DNA from: JAICJR01 sp036555755
GTDB taxonomy: Bacteria > Actinomycetota > Thermoleophilia > Solirubrobacterales > Thermoleophilaceae
Reading direction: 5' to 3'
Assembly: GCA_036555755.1 (NCBI GenBank)
Contig: DATBKS010000280.1
Span: 1 to 11,365 of the forward strand
DNA: 11,365 nucleotides
Part shown: positions 1-6,358 of the stretch, piece by piece
How positions within the stretch are numbered: position 1 is the stretch's first letter
Layout: each line of letters opens with the position of its first letter
Program-made: the position numbers and the translations under genes
Notes under the pieces: generated by a model
Told to the model about the DNA's origin: nothing
The model's database searches: none
Seen by the model: the letters and a program-made list of their open reading frames with translations, nothing else

Positions 1-506
1 ACGCCCCACTTGGTGAGGTTGTAGACGCCCGAGCCCATGCGCGCCACGCGCCCGGCCACCGAGCTGATGTTGATCAGATCCGCCACGCCGCGCGGCGAGT
101 CCTGGGCGGCGCTCAGCAGGTGCGGGATCGCGGCGTGCGAGCAGTAGAGCAGCCCCTGGAGGTTGAGCGCGACCATCCGGTCCCACTCCTCGGTGGGCGC
201 ATCGACGATCGGCCCGAGCAGCATCACACCCGCGTTGTTGATGAGAGCGTCGAGGCGCCCGTACTCGCTCACGACGCGCTCGACCGTCGCGACGGCCTGC
301 TCCTGGCTCGTCACGTCCGCCTCGATGGCCAGCGCCTTGCCGCCGCCGTCCGCGATCTGGGAGACGAGCTGGTCGAGGCGGTCCTTGCGCCGCGCCGCCA
401 CCGCCACCGCCGCGCCCTGCGCGGCGAGCGCGGCCGCGGTGGCCTCGCCGATCCCGCTGCTCGCTCCCGTGACGAGCGCGACCGTGCCGTCGAGTTCTCC
501 AGCCAT
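1..506 (-). CDS. Short-chain dehydrogenase/reductase (SDR), C-terminus cut by window edge
   Basis: Cytoplasmic NAD(P)-dependent oxidoreductase of the classical SDR family. The 168 visible residues show the Rossmann nucleotide-binding motif TGASSGIG (residues 13-20), the NNAG motif (90-93), catalytic Asn115, the NISS segment with probable catalytic Ser149, and YxxxK (Tyr162, Lys166) just before the window ends. Classical SDRs are about 250 residues, so roughly 80 residues of substrate-binding region are missing. The basic ARR after the second strand (38-40) suggests NADP(H) preference; that is inferred. The start is ATG at 506-504, with an AGGT-type ribosome site about five bases upstream. It begins 27 nt after the phosphatase-family gene and is probably co-transcribed with it. 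The substrate cannot be read from sequence, and nothing ties it functionally to the oxidase genes upstream. Confidence 0.93.
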   Translation of the reverse strand, partial: MAGELDGTVALVTGASSGIGEATAAALAAQGAAVAVAARRKDRLDQLVSQIADGGGKALAIEADVTSQEQAVATVERVVSEYGRLDALINNAGVMLLGPIVDAPTEEWDRMVALNLQGLLYCSHAAIPHLLSAAQDSPRGVADLINISSVAGRVARMGSGVYNLTKWG

Positions 507-533
507 TTCGTTACCTCATTCCGTTTCGTGGGC

Positions 534-1286
534 TCAGCTGACTAGCTCTAGCAGCCTGGGTAGGAGGCCGGGCGACGCGGCGGCCAGGCCTGCCGGCTCT
601 CCGGGCAGCTCCGCGGTGGCGCCTCCCGCCTCCGTGACGAGCAACCGCGCGGCGGCCCAGTCCCAGGGCTTCAGCCCGCGCTCGTAGTAGCCGTCGTGGC
701 GTCCGGCGGCCAGGTAGGCGAGGTCGAGCGCCGCGGCGCCGGCGCGCCGGATGTCGCGGAACTCGGGCAGCACCCTGCTGACCACCTCGGCCTGGGCGGC
801 GCGCACCTCGGCGCTGTAGCTGAAGCCCGTGGCGATCAGCGCGCGCTCGGGCCGTTCCTCGCCGCTCACGTGGATCTGGTCGCCATTGAGGTGAGCGCCA
901 CCGCCGCGCTCGGCGGTGAAGAGCTCGTCGCGCAGCGGGTCGAGCACCACGGCCACCGCGCTGCCGCCCTCGTCCTCGAGCGCCACGCTCACGCACCAGG
1001 CCGGCAGGCGGTAGAGGTAGTTCACGGTGCCGTCCAGCGGGTCGACCACCCAGCGCCGCCCGCTCGCGCTCTCGTGCGCTGAGCCCTCCTCTGCCAGCAG
1101 ACCGTCGTCGGGGCGCTCGGAGGCCAGGAGATCCTTGATGGCGGCCTCAGAGGCCGTGTCAGCCTCTGAGACGAGGTCTGTGACGGTGGACTTGCTCTCC
1201 ACCCCCTTGAGCGGGCCGTGGAAGCGGTCGAGCAGGAGGTCGCCGCCGAGGCGAGCCGCCCGGACCGCTAGCTCGAGATCGTTCAG
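534..1286 (-). CDS. Inositol monophosphatase family protein, probable CTG start
   Basis: Mg2+-dependent phosphatase of the inositol monophosphatase (SuhB/IMPase/CysQ) family. Numbering from the proposed start at 1286 gives 250 residues, close to bacterial family members. Metal-site motifs are complete: Glu66/Glu67 in LLAEEG, the first signature WVVDPLDGTVNY with Asp82 and Asp85, and the second signature WDWAAARLLVTEAGG with Asp209. The first conventional start in frame, GTG at 1202-1200, falls just before STVTDLVSEAD and would remove a family-typical first helix (ELAVRAARLGGDLLLDRF). That helix is encoded upstream in the same frame, but I find no in-frame ATG, GTG or TTG there. The CTG at 1286-1284 overlaps the TGA of the small membrane peptide as CTGA, like the ATGA junctions elsewhere in this window. 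The substrate could be inositol phosphate, histidinol phosphate, a fructose phosphate or PAP; sequence alone does not decide. Confidence 0.9.
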   Translation of the reverse strand: MNDLELAVRAARLGGDLLLDRFHGPLKGVESKSTVTDLVSEADTASEAAIKDLLASERPDDGLLAEEGSAHESASGRRWVVDPLDGTVNYLYRLPAWCVSVALEDEGGSAVAVVLDPLRDELFTAERGGGAHLNGDQIHVSGEERPERALIATGFSYSAEVRAAQAEVVSRVLPEFRDIRRAGAAALDLAYLAAGRHDGYYERGLKPWDWAAARLLVTEAGGATAELPGEPAGLAAASPGLLPRLLELVS

Positions 1287-1363
1287 AAGATCGCCCTGAA
1301 GATGAGGATCAGCGCGATCAGCACCGCGACGACGGCCGTGAGCCGCAGGAAGAAGCGGAACAT
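1283..1363 (-). CDS. 26-residue single-helix membrane peptide downstream of ctaE
   Basis: A very short reading frame, ATG at 1363-1361 to TGA at 1285-1283. It encodes 26 residues beginning MFRFFLRLTAVVAVL and ending in an aliphatic run with FRAIF. It is almost entirely one hydrophobic segment with two basic residues at the N-terminus (Arg3, Arg7), so an N-in membrane orientation is predicted. A purine-rich AGAGGAGG lies directly before the start. It sits 43 nt after the oxidase subunit III stop, and its stop overlaps the proposed CTG start of the next gene by 4 nt. Many heme-copper oxidases carry a tiny single-helix subunit (subunit IV of Paracoccus aa3, subunit IIa of Thermus ba3, CcoQ of cbb3), so an accessory oxidase subunit is a reasonable inference. 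I recognise no specific family. Confidence 0.68.
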   Translation of the reverse strand: MFRFFLRLTAVVAVLIALILIFRAIF

Positions 1364-1381
1364 CGCCTCCTCTGACCTCAA

Positions 1382-1396
1382 GGGGTTCTGCACCCC
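1382..1396 (-). other. Small hairpin between ctaE and the 26-residue peptide gene
   Basis: On the minus strand the RNA would read GGGGU, a five-base loop, then ACCCC. The 5 bp perfect stem lies 10 nt past the subunit III stop and just before the ribosome site of the small peptide. There is no following U-run, so it is not a convincing intrinsic terminator. It could stabilise mRNA ends or limit read-through, or be chance in GC-rich DNA. Confidence 0.3.
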
Positions 1397-1406
1397 GGCC
1401 CTCCGC

Positions 1407-2027
1407 CTAGAGGAGATAGAGGCTCGCGAACACGACGATCCACATCACGTCGACGAAGTGCCAGTAGATCCCGGGCACCTCCACCCCGCGGTGCTCCTCC
1501 GGGGTGAAGTGCCCCCGGTTGGCGCGGATGTTCGCGAACAGGAGCAGGATCAGACCGACGGTGACGTGGGCGCCGTGCAAGCCGGTGAGCCCGTAGAAGA
1601 TCGTGCCCTGGGCGTGGTCCTGCGGCGACCAGCCGAGATGCACGTACTCGTTGATCTGCACCGACAGGAACGTGAGTCCCAGGAAGAAGGTGGCGAACAG
1701 GCCCGCGCGCATGGCAGGACGGTTGCCGTTCTTGGCCGAGACGCTGGCCCAGTGCATCGTGAAGCTGGACGACACCAGGACGGCCGTGTTGACCGCGGCC
1801 ACGAGCACCGGGATCTCGGTGCCGGGCGCGGGCCACGGGTCCCCCTTCACGACCCGCAGGAAGAAGTAGGCCGTGAAGAACGCTCCGAAGAGCATCACCT
1901 CGGAGATGATGAAGAGGTAGATGCCGAGCATCTGGGCGTCGACCCGCGAGGACTTGTTCGCGGGAGGCGGCCCGTGGTGCTCGTGCTCGTGGGCGTGTGC
2001 GCCTGCGGCGACCGACGCGGACTCCAT
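1407..2027 (-). CDS. ctaE: Cytochrome c oxidase subunit III
   Basis: Integral membrane subunit III of the heme-copper oxidase, which stabilises subunit I and supports proton uptake rather than carrying redox centres. The 206-residue product has about five predicted membrane helices (near 34-58, 73-93, 108-126, 145-166 and 186-205), the shorter bacterial form lacking the first two helices of the seven-helix mitochondrial type. Family landmarks include ISEVMLFGAFF with conserved Glu43, QINEY (124-128), GLHGAHVTVG (149-158) and the terminal YWHFVDVMWIVVF. The N-terminus before the first helix is His-rich (five His in residues 11-18). The ATG at 2027-2025 shares one base with the TGA of the upstream stress-like gene (TGATG), so translation is probably coupled. 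The stop is TAG. Confidence 0.97.
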   Translation of the reverse strand: MESASVAAGAHAHEHEHHGPPPANKSSRVDAQMLGIYLFIISEVMLFGAFFTAYFFLRVVKGDPWPAPGTEIPVLVAAVNTAVLVSSSFTMHWASVSAKNGNRPAMRAGLFATFFLGLTFLSVQINEYVHLGWSPQDHAQGTIFYGLTGLHGAHVTVGLILLLFANIRANRGHFTPEEHRGVEVPGIYWHFVDVMWIVVFASLYLL

Positions 2028-2869
2028 CAGGCAGCCGCCCCTTCCTGAGCCTCTTCCTGGCTCACCTCGATGTGCTCGACCGGCAGCGACGTGGAGGAGC
2101 GCGTGCGCTCGACGAGGTTCGAGCGCAGCCAGCCGGAGCGCTCGCCCGGGAAGGTCGAGATGACGATCTCATCGACGCGGTAGAACTGGAGCGCGTTCTG
2201 GATCGCCGTAAAGGGATCCGGGTCGAGCACCTGGCCCGTGGCGTCGAGGCCCGCGTCGTGAAGGCGCCCCAGCGTCTGGCCGAGCCGGTCGGTGGCCTCC
2301 TGCGTCGTGCCCTCGCCCTGCGGGACGACAACGACGAAGCGGTGCAGGGATTCGGCAGCCTTCTTCTTCAGCAGGTCGAGCAGCGGCTCGCCGCCGACCG
2401 TCTGGTTGGCGATCACGAGCGTCGAGGTGCTGTGCGCGCGGTCGGCATCCAGATCCACCACGACGTGCGTGATCGGCAGCCCGCTGTCGACGCGTATGCG
2501 GTCGACGAGGTCGCGCCGCAGCCAACCCGAGCGCGTCTCAGGGTGGGTCGAGACGATCAGCTCGTCGGCGTGGAACTCCGCGATGCCGTCCATCGTCGCC
2601 TGGTACGGATCGGGGTCCATCACCTGCCCGGTCGCGTCGATGCCCTCTGCGCGCAGCTCGGAGAGGGTGATCTCGAGGCGGTTTTCGGCGGCCTTGCGGA
2701 CGAGGTCGTTGTAAACCACGTAGCCGTGCTTCGGCTCGTTCTGCGGGCAGATCACGACCACGTGGATCGGACCCTGCGCCGCGCGGGCCTTGACGGCGTC
2801 GATGAGAGCCCGCCCGCCGACGGTCTCATTCGCGACTACGAGGATTGTCTTTGCGCCGTCGTCGCTCAT
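2027..2869 (-). CDS. Tandem two-repeat universal stress protein-like protein inside the oxidase operon
   Basis: A soluble 280-residue protein built from two homologous halves, about residues 8-140 and 149-270. Matching landmarks are VVANETVGG / VIANQTVGG at the first strand and loop, VVVICPQ / VVVVPQ, DATGQVMDPDP / DATGQVLDPDP, DELIVST / DEIVIST, and ETRSGWLRRDLV / ERSGWLRSNLV. Alternating strands and helices with a C-terminal RSGWLR loop resemble the UspA (adenine-nucleotide alpha-hydrolase-like) fold. The classical GxxGx9G(S/T) ATP-binding motif is not clear, so nucleotide binding is uncertain. Its ATG overlaps the ctaD stop by four bases (ATGA), and its own stop overlaps the ctaE start by one base. 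It is therefore tightly coupled to oxidase production. A regulatory or assembly role at the oxidase is inference; no function is established from the sequence. Confidence 0.85.
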   Translation of the reverse strand: MSDDGAKTILVVANETVGGRALIDAVKARAAQGPIHVVVICPQNEPKHGYVVYNDLVRKAAENRLEITLSELRAEGIDATGQVMDPDPYQATMDGIAEFHADELIVSTHPETRSGWLRRDLVDRIRVDSGLPITHVVVDLDADRAHSTSTLVIANQTVGGEPLLDLLKKKAAESLHRFVVVVPQGEGTTQEATDRLGQTLGRLHDAGLDATGQVLDPDPFTAIQNALQFYRVDEIVISTFPGERSGWLRSNLVERTRSSTSLPVEHIEVSQEEAQEGAAA

Positions 2870-4770
2870 TCAGTGTTCACCGGGGGAGGGGCTCCGCCGC
2901 CGGCAGTGACCGCCGGCACGCGCTCCTTGAACACACCGTGCACCGCGCCGGGGACGCCGTATTCGTACGGACCGCCCACGACTGTGGGCACCTCGTCGAA
3001 GTTGAAGATCGGCGGCGGTGACGAGACCTGCCACTCGAGCGTGTGGGCCCGCCACGGGTTGGCCGCGGCCTTGGGGCCATGCCGCCAGCTCGTGACGATG
3101 TTGTAGACGAAGATGAAGAACGTCATTCCGAAGATGAACGCCGAGACCGAGATGATCGCGTTCCAGGCCGCGTACTGCTGGGCGTAGTCGGCGACGCGCC
3201 GCGGCATGCCGTCGATGCCGACGAAGTGCATCGGTCCGAACGTCAGGTTGAAGAAGATGAACGACAGCCAGAAGTGCAGGCGGCCGAGGCTCTCGTCGTA
3301 CATCCGGCCCGTCATCTTCGGGAACCAGTGGTAGATCCCGGCGAAGATCGTGAACACGCTGCCGCCGAACAGCACGTAGTGGATGTGCGCGACGACGAAG
3401 TACGTGTCCGACACGTGGATGTCGAACGGGATGACCGCGAGCATGATGCCGCTGATCCCGCCGAGCGTGAACATCGTGATGAAGCCCAGCGCGAACAGCA
3501 TGGGCGTGGTGAGGTGAATCACCCCTCTCCATAAGGTCGCGAGCCAGGAGAAGATCTTGATGCCGGTCGGTACCGCGATCAGCATCGTCGTGATCATCAT
3601 CGGCACCCGCAGCCAGGGGAACATGCCCGAGACGAACATGTGGTGCGCCCAGACCGTGAAGCCGAGCACCACGATCGCCATCAACGAGAAAGCCATCATG
3701 CGGTAGCCGAACACCGGCTTTCGCGCATGGGTCGATATGACCTCGCTGATGATCCCGAACCCGGGCAGCATCATGATGTAGACGGCCGGGTGGGAGTAGA
3801 ACCAGAAGACGTGCTGGTACATCAGGATGTCGCCGCCGTTCGCGACATTGAAGAAGTTGGTGTGCAGCGCGCGGTCGAGGATCAGGAAGAACTGCGACCC
3901 GGCGATGAACGGCGTGGCGATGACGACCAGCAGCGAGGTCGTGAAGTTCGCCCAGACGAGCAGCGGCATGCGCCAGAACGTCATGCCCGGCGCGCGCATC
4001 GTGATGATGGTGACCAGGAAGTTCAGCGCCGTGGCAACCGATGAGGCGCCCGCGAACTGGACCGCCATCGAGAAGAAGGTCTGGCCGAGCGGCGTGTCAG
4101 TGGAGAGCGGCGCGTAGGCGGTCCAGCCGGTGGCGAACGAGCCGCCCGGGGCGAAGAAGCTCGCCAGCATCATGATCCCGGCGATCGGCAGCAGCCAGTA
4201 GGACAGCGCGTTCAGGCGCGGGAACGCCATGTCCGGCGCGCCGATCATCAGCGGCAGCACGTAGTTCGCGATCCCGGCGAACACCGGGATGATGAACAGG
4301 AAGATCATCAGCGACGCGTGCACCGAGAACAGGCCGTTGAAGGTGTTGGGGGAGACGAACTGCATCCCCGGCGCGGCCAGCTCGGCGCGCATCAGCATCG
4401 CCATCAGGCCGCCGGCCACGAAGAAGAAGAACGTGGTGCAGATGTACTGGAGCCCGATGACCTTGTGGTCGGTGTTGACCCGGAAGTAATCCTTCCAGCT
4501 CGTCGCGCCGTGGCCCGAGTGGTCCTCGGGGATCGTCGGCGCGCCGGAAGCCCAGCGGAACCAGTAGTCGAAGGCGCCGAGCCCGATCAGGAAGCCGAAC
4601 GGGATCGTGACCAGCTCGACGGTGGTGATCGCGTCCGTCTCGATCAGCGGGTGCCAGCCGTACAGCGCGCGGATCGCAACGTCGAGAGCGAGGCCGAATC
4701 CGGCCGCGATGAGGATGCCGAGCACCGCCCGGTACCACCCTGGAGCCCTCAGCTTTGCCGCAAACGCCAC
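2866..4770 (-). CDS. ctaD: Cytochrome c oxidase subunit I, A2-type, with two extra N-terminal helices
   Basis: Catalytic subunit of the proton-pumping heme-copper oxidase: it reduces O2 to water at the heme a3/CuB centre. All ligands are visible in the 634 residues: low-spin heme His151 and His464, heme a3 His462, CuB His327, His376 and His377, and Tyr331, which would form the His-Tyr crosslink. The D-channel entrance Asp180 (GAPDMAFP) and K-channel Lys405 (PTGIKIF) are present. The D-channel glutamate is replaced: the helix reads FWFYSHPAVY, the Tyr-Ser signature of A2-type oxidases such as the Rhodothermus and Thermus caa3 enzymes. About 90 residues with two predicted helices (near 13-37 and 48-68) precede the canonical NTDHKVIG start of the fold. 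The start is GTG at 4770-4768 behind a strong GGAGGAGG site, 13 nt after ctaC. The stop overlaps the next gene. Confidence 0.97.
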   Translation of the reverse strand: MAFAAKLRAPGWYRAVLGILIAAGFGLALDVAIRALYGWHPLIETDAITTVELVTIPFGFLIGLGAFDYWFRWASGAPTIPEDHSGHGATSWKDYFRVNTDHKVIGLQYICTTFFFFVAGGLMAMLMRAELAAPGMQFVSPNTFNGLFSVHASLMIFLFIIPVFAGIANYVLPLMIGAPDMAFPRLNALSYWLLPIAGIMMLASFFAPGGSFATGWTAYAPLSTDTPLGQTFFSMAVQFAGASSVATALNFLVTIITMRAPGMTFWRMPLLVWANFTTSLLVVIATPFIAGSQFFLILDRALHTNFFNVANGGDILMYQHVFWFYSHPAVYIMMLPGFGIISEVISTHARKPVFGYRMMAFSLMAIVVLGFTVWAHHMFVSGMFPWLRVPMMITTMLIAVPTGIKIFSWLATLWRGVIHLTTPMLFALGFITMFTLGGISGIMLAVIPFDIHVSDTYFVVAHIHYVLFGGSVFTIFAGIYHWFPKMTGRMYDESLGRLHFWLSFIFFNLTFGPMHFVGIDGMPRRVADYAQQYAAWNAIISVSAFIFGMTFFIFVYNIVTSWRHGPKAAANPWRAHTLEWQVSSPPPIFNFDEVPTVVGGPYEYGVPGAVHGVFKERVPAVTAGGGAPPPVNTE

Positions 4771-4783
4771 TGACTACCTCCTC

Positions 4784-5893
4784 CTAGCCCTTGCCGACGC
4801 TCAGTAGGTATTTCACCAGAGCATCGATCTGCTGTGGGCTGAGCTGTTGTCCGAAAGTTGACGGCATGACCCCCTTGGGGAAGCCGGGGACGGTGAACGC
4901 CTCGGGATCCTTGATCGACTGCTGGACGTAGGCCTGAGGGTTCTCCTTCAGCTGCTTCCCATACTTTGCCGCGTCGGCCACGATGTTGCCCAGGTTCGGG
5001 CCGACCGTGCCGTTGGCACCGGCGTCGGCGAGGGTGTGGCAGCCGCCGCAGCCGTTGGCCGTGAAGAGCTGCTTGCCCTGAGCGACAGCGGCACCGCCGC
5101 CGCCTCCGCCTCCACCACCACCGCCTGACGGCGCGGCCGCCTGGAGCGGCTTTGACTGCTGCTGCAGCCAGGAGGTGAACTGCTGGTCGTTCACCACGTG
5201 CACTGGCGCGCGCATCGTCGAGTGGCCGAGGCCGCACAGCTCCGTGCAGACCACCGTGTAGTTGCCGAGGCGGTTGGGCGTCAGCCGGATCTGGGTGGTG
5301 ATGCCGGGGACTGCGTCCTCCTTGAGCCGGAACTCCGGAACCCAGAACGAGTGGATCACGTCCTTGCTGCAGATCTTGAAGTGGACCGGCTCGTCGTTCT
5401 TGAGTACGAGCACGTTGGTGGTCACCTGGTTGGGACCGGTGTTGCCGCAGGGCCCGGGATCCCCGCCTGCGGACTTGGCGTACTGGAAGTGCCAGGCGAA
5501 CTGCTGGCCGACGACGTTGATGGTGCGCTCGTTGGGCTTCTTCGCCTCGACCTTGTCGAGCACCACCCAGCCGTACACGGCGAGGGCGGTGACCATCAGG
5601 AACGGGATCGTGACCCAGATGATCTCGAGCCGCGTGTTGCCGTGGATTGGCGCGCCGTCGCTCATGTCGCCGGGCTTGGCGCGGAACTTGACCACCGAGT
5701 AGATCGCGACGGTCATCACGAGCACGAAAACCGGCACCGAGCAGATGAGAAGGACGTCGTAGAGCGTGTCGATCTTGTGGGACGCGGTGTCCGCCGACTT
5801 CGGGAACCAGTCGATGTTCAGCGCGATGGCGATGCCGATCAGGGATGCGACGATCCCGATGCTCAGCATCTGCACGATGGGGTGCTTACGCAC
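4784..5893 (-). CDS. ctaC: Cytochrome c oxidase subunit II fused to a cytochrome c domain (caa3 type)
   Basis: Accepts electrons at the membrane outer face and passes them to subunit I. The 369 residues contain an N-terminal hydrophobic stretch (about 8-26, signal or extra anchor), two membrane helices (about 44-68 and 88-112), then the cupredoxin domain. The aromatic QQFAWHFQY and the CuA ligands His181, Cys216, Glu218, Cys220, His224 and Met227 are all present. An 11-glycine linker (257-267) joins a class I cytochrome c domain with heme motif CGGCH (282-286) and a probable axial Met343 (VMPSTF). An insertion near 141-156 adds Cys149, and Cys175 lies just before the CuA His; these might pair in a disulfide. 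Translation starts at GTG (5893-5891) with AGGAGG eight bases upstream. It is the first oxidase gene of the operon. Confidence 0.97.
   Translation of the reverse strand: MRKHPIVQMLSIGIVASLIGIAIALNIDWFPKSADTASHKIDTLYDVLLICSVPVFVLVMTVAIYSVVKFRAKPGDMSDGAPIHGNTRLEIIWVTIPFLMVTALAVYGWVVLDKVEAKKPNERTINVVGQQFAWHFQYAKSAGGDPGPCGNTGPNQVTTNVLVLKNDEPVHFKICSKDVIHSFWVPEFRLKEDAVPGITTQIRLTPNRLGNYTVVCTELCGLGHSTMRAPVHVVNDQQFTSWLQQQSKPLQAAAPSGGGGGGGGGGGAAVAQGKQLFTANGCGGCHTLADAGANGTVGPNLGNIVADAAKYGKQLKENPQAYVQQSIKDPEAFTVPGFPKGVMPSTFGQQLSPQQIDALVKYLLSVGKG
5093..5125 (-). repeat. Poly-glycine codon tract in ctaC
   Basis: Eleven consecutive glycine codons (mostly GGC, GGT and GGA) encode residues 257-267 of subunit II. 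They form a flexible linker between the CuA domain and the cytochrome c domain. The mixed codon use argues against a pure slippage microsatellite, but the GC-rich tract could still vary in length between strains. Confidence 0.85.
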
Positions 5894-5927
5894 GCGTAGT
5901 CCTCCTCGGGCCCCTCATCGGCGCGCG

Positions 5928-5933
5928 AGTTTA
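5928..5933 (-). promoter_or_regulatory. Possible -10 element for the oxidase operon
   Basis: On the minus strand the gap before ctaC contains TAAACT, a TAnnnT-type -10 hexamer. It is the only A/T-rich hexamer close to the start and would put transcription start near 5921, about 28 nt before the GTG. No good -35 hexamer sits at 16-18 nt, so this is weak. The operon may instead read through from the AraC-type gene. Confidence 0.3.
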
Positions 5934-5954
5934 CCCGCCGCCCCACATGAATGG

Positions 5955-5980
5955 CCCGGGACCCCTGTTAAGGGCTCGGG
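5955..5980 (-). other. Imperfect inverted repeat between the AraC-type gene and ctaC
   Basis: CCCG (5955-5958) pairs with CGGG (5977-5980), and CCCT (5963-5966) with AGGG (5971-5974), around a GTTA loop with an asymmetric internal bulge. It lies 12 nt past the AraC-type stop on that strand. No U-run follows, so it could be a weak terminator, an operator or chance. Confidence 0.3.
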
Positions 5981-5992
5981 TGAGGGCGGCGA

Positions 5993-6358
5993 TTAGTCCG
6001 CTACGTGGTCTTCGTTTGAGTGCTTGAAGCTCGACGGCGGAGCGCCATGGTGTCGGCGGAACGTCTTCGCGAACTGCGCCGGCTGCCGGTAGCCCACGTT
6101 GTGGGCGACCTGTCGCACCGGAATCTCGCCGGTGCGGAGCAGCTCGAGGGCGTGGCGCATCCGCACTTCGGCCAAGTAAGTGCGGAAGCTCGTGCCGCCC
6201 ACCTCAGCGAAGGCGCGTTGCAGCTGGCGCCTCGATGTGGCTATTTCAGCGGCGACCGAGTTCAGGTCGATCTGGCGGGGGTAGTCGCGCTCGATGATCG
6301 CGACCGCTTCGTCGAACAGCGCTTGTCGTCGTTCAACTGTCGAGTCTCTTCTTGCCAT
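5993..6358 (-). CDS. AraC-family transcriptional regulator, DNA-binding domain only
   Basis: A 121-residue protein consisting essentially of the AraC/XylS double helix-turn-helix. The first HTH spans about residues 31-52 (LNSVAAEIATSRRQLQRAF). The linker helix reads FRTYLAEVRMRHALELLR, and the second HTH spans about 80-101 (VRQVAHNVGYRQPAQFAKTFRR), followed by the typical HGAPPSSFK. Full AraC proteins are near 300 residues with a separate sensing domain; here only about 30 N-terminal residues precede the HTH, so no ligand-binding domain exists. It resembles the short MarA/SoxS architecture. The start is ATG at 6358-6356; I see no clear ribosome site before it, so a leaderless or weakly initiated message is possible. 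It lies directly upstream of ctaC on the same strand and diverges from the CBS gene; either could be its target (inference). Confidence 0.92.
   Translation of the reverse strand: MARRDSTVERRQALFDEAVAIIERDYPRQIDLNSVAAEIATSRRQLQRAFAEVGGTSFRTYLAEVRMRHALELLRTGEIPVRQVAHNVGYRQPAQFAKTFRRHHGAPPSSFKHSNEDHVAD

Noticed and set aside
1997..3106. 369-residue plus-strand frame across ctaE, the stress-like gene and ctaD
   Set aside because: It crosses three well-supported minus-strand genes and has the composition of an antisense shadow.
5955..5980. Confident rho-independent terminator after the AraC-type gene
   Set aside because: The stem is interrupted by an asymmetric bulge and no U-run follows, so it was kept only as a low-confidence inverted repeat.
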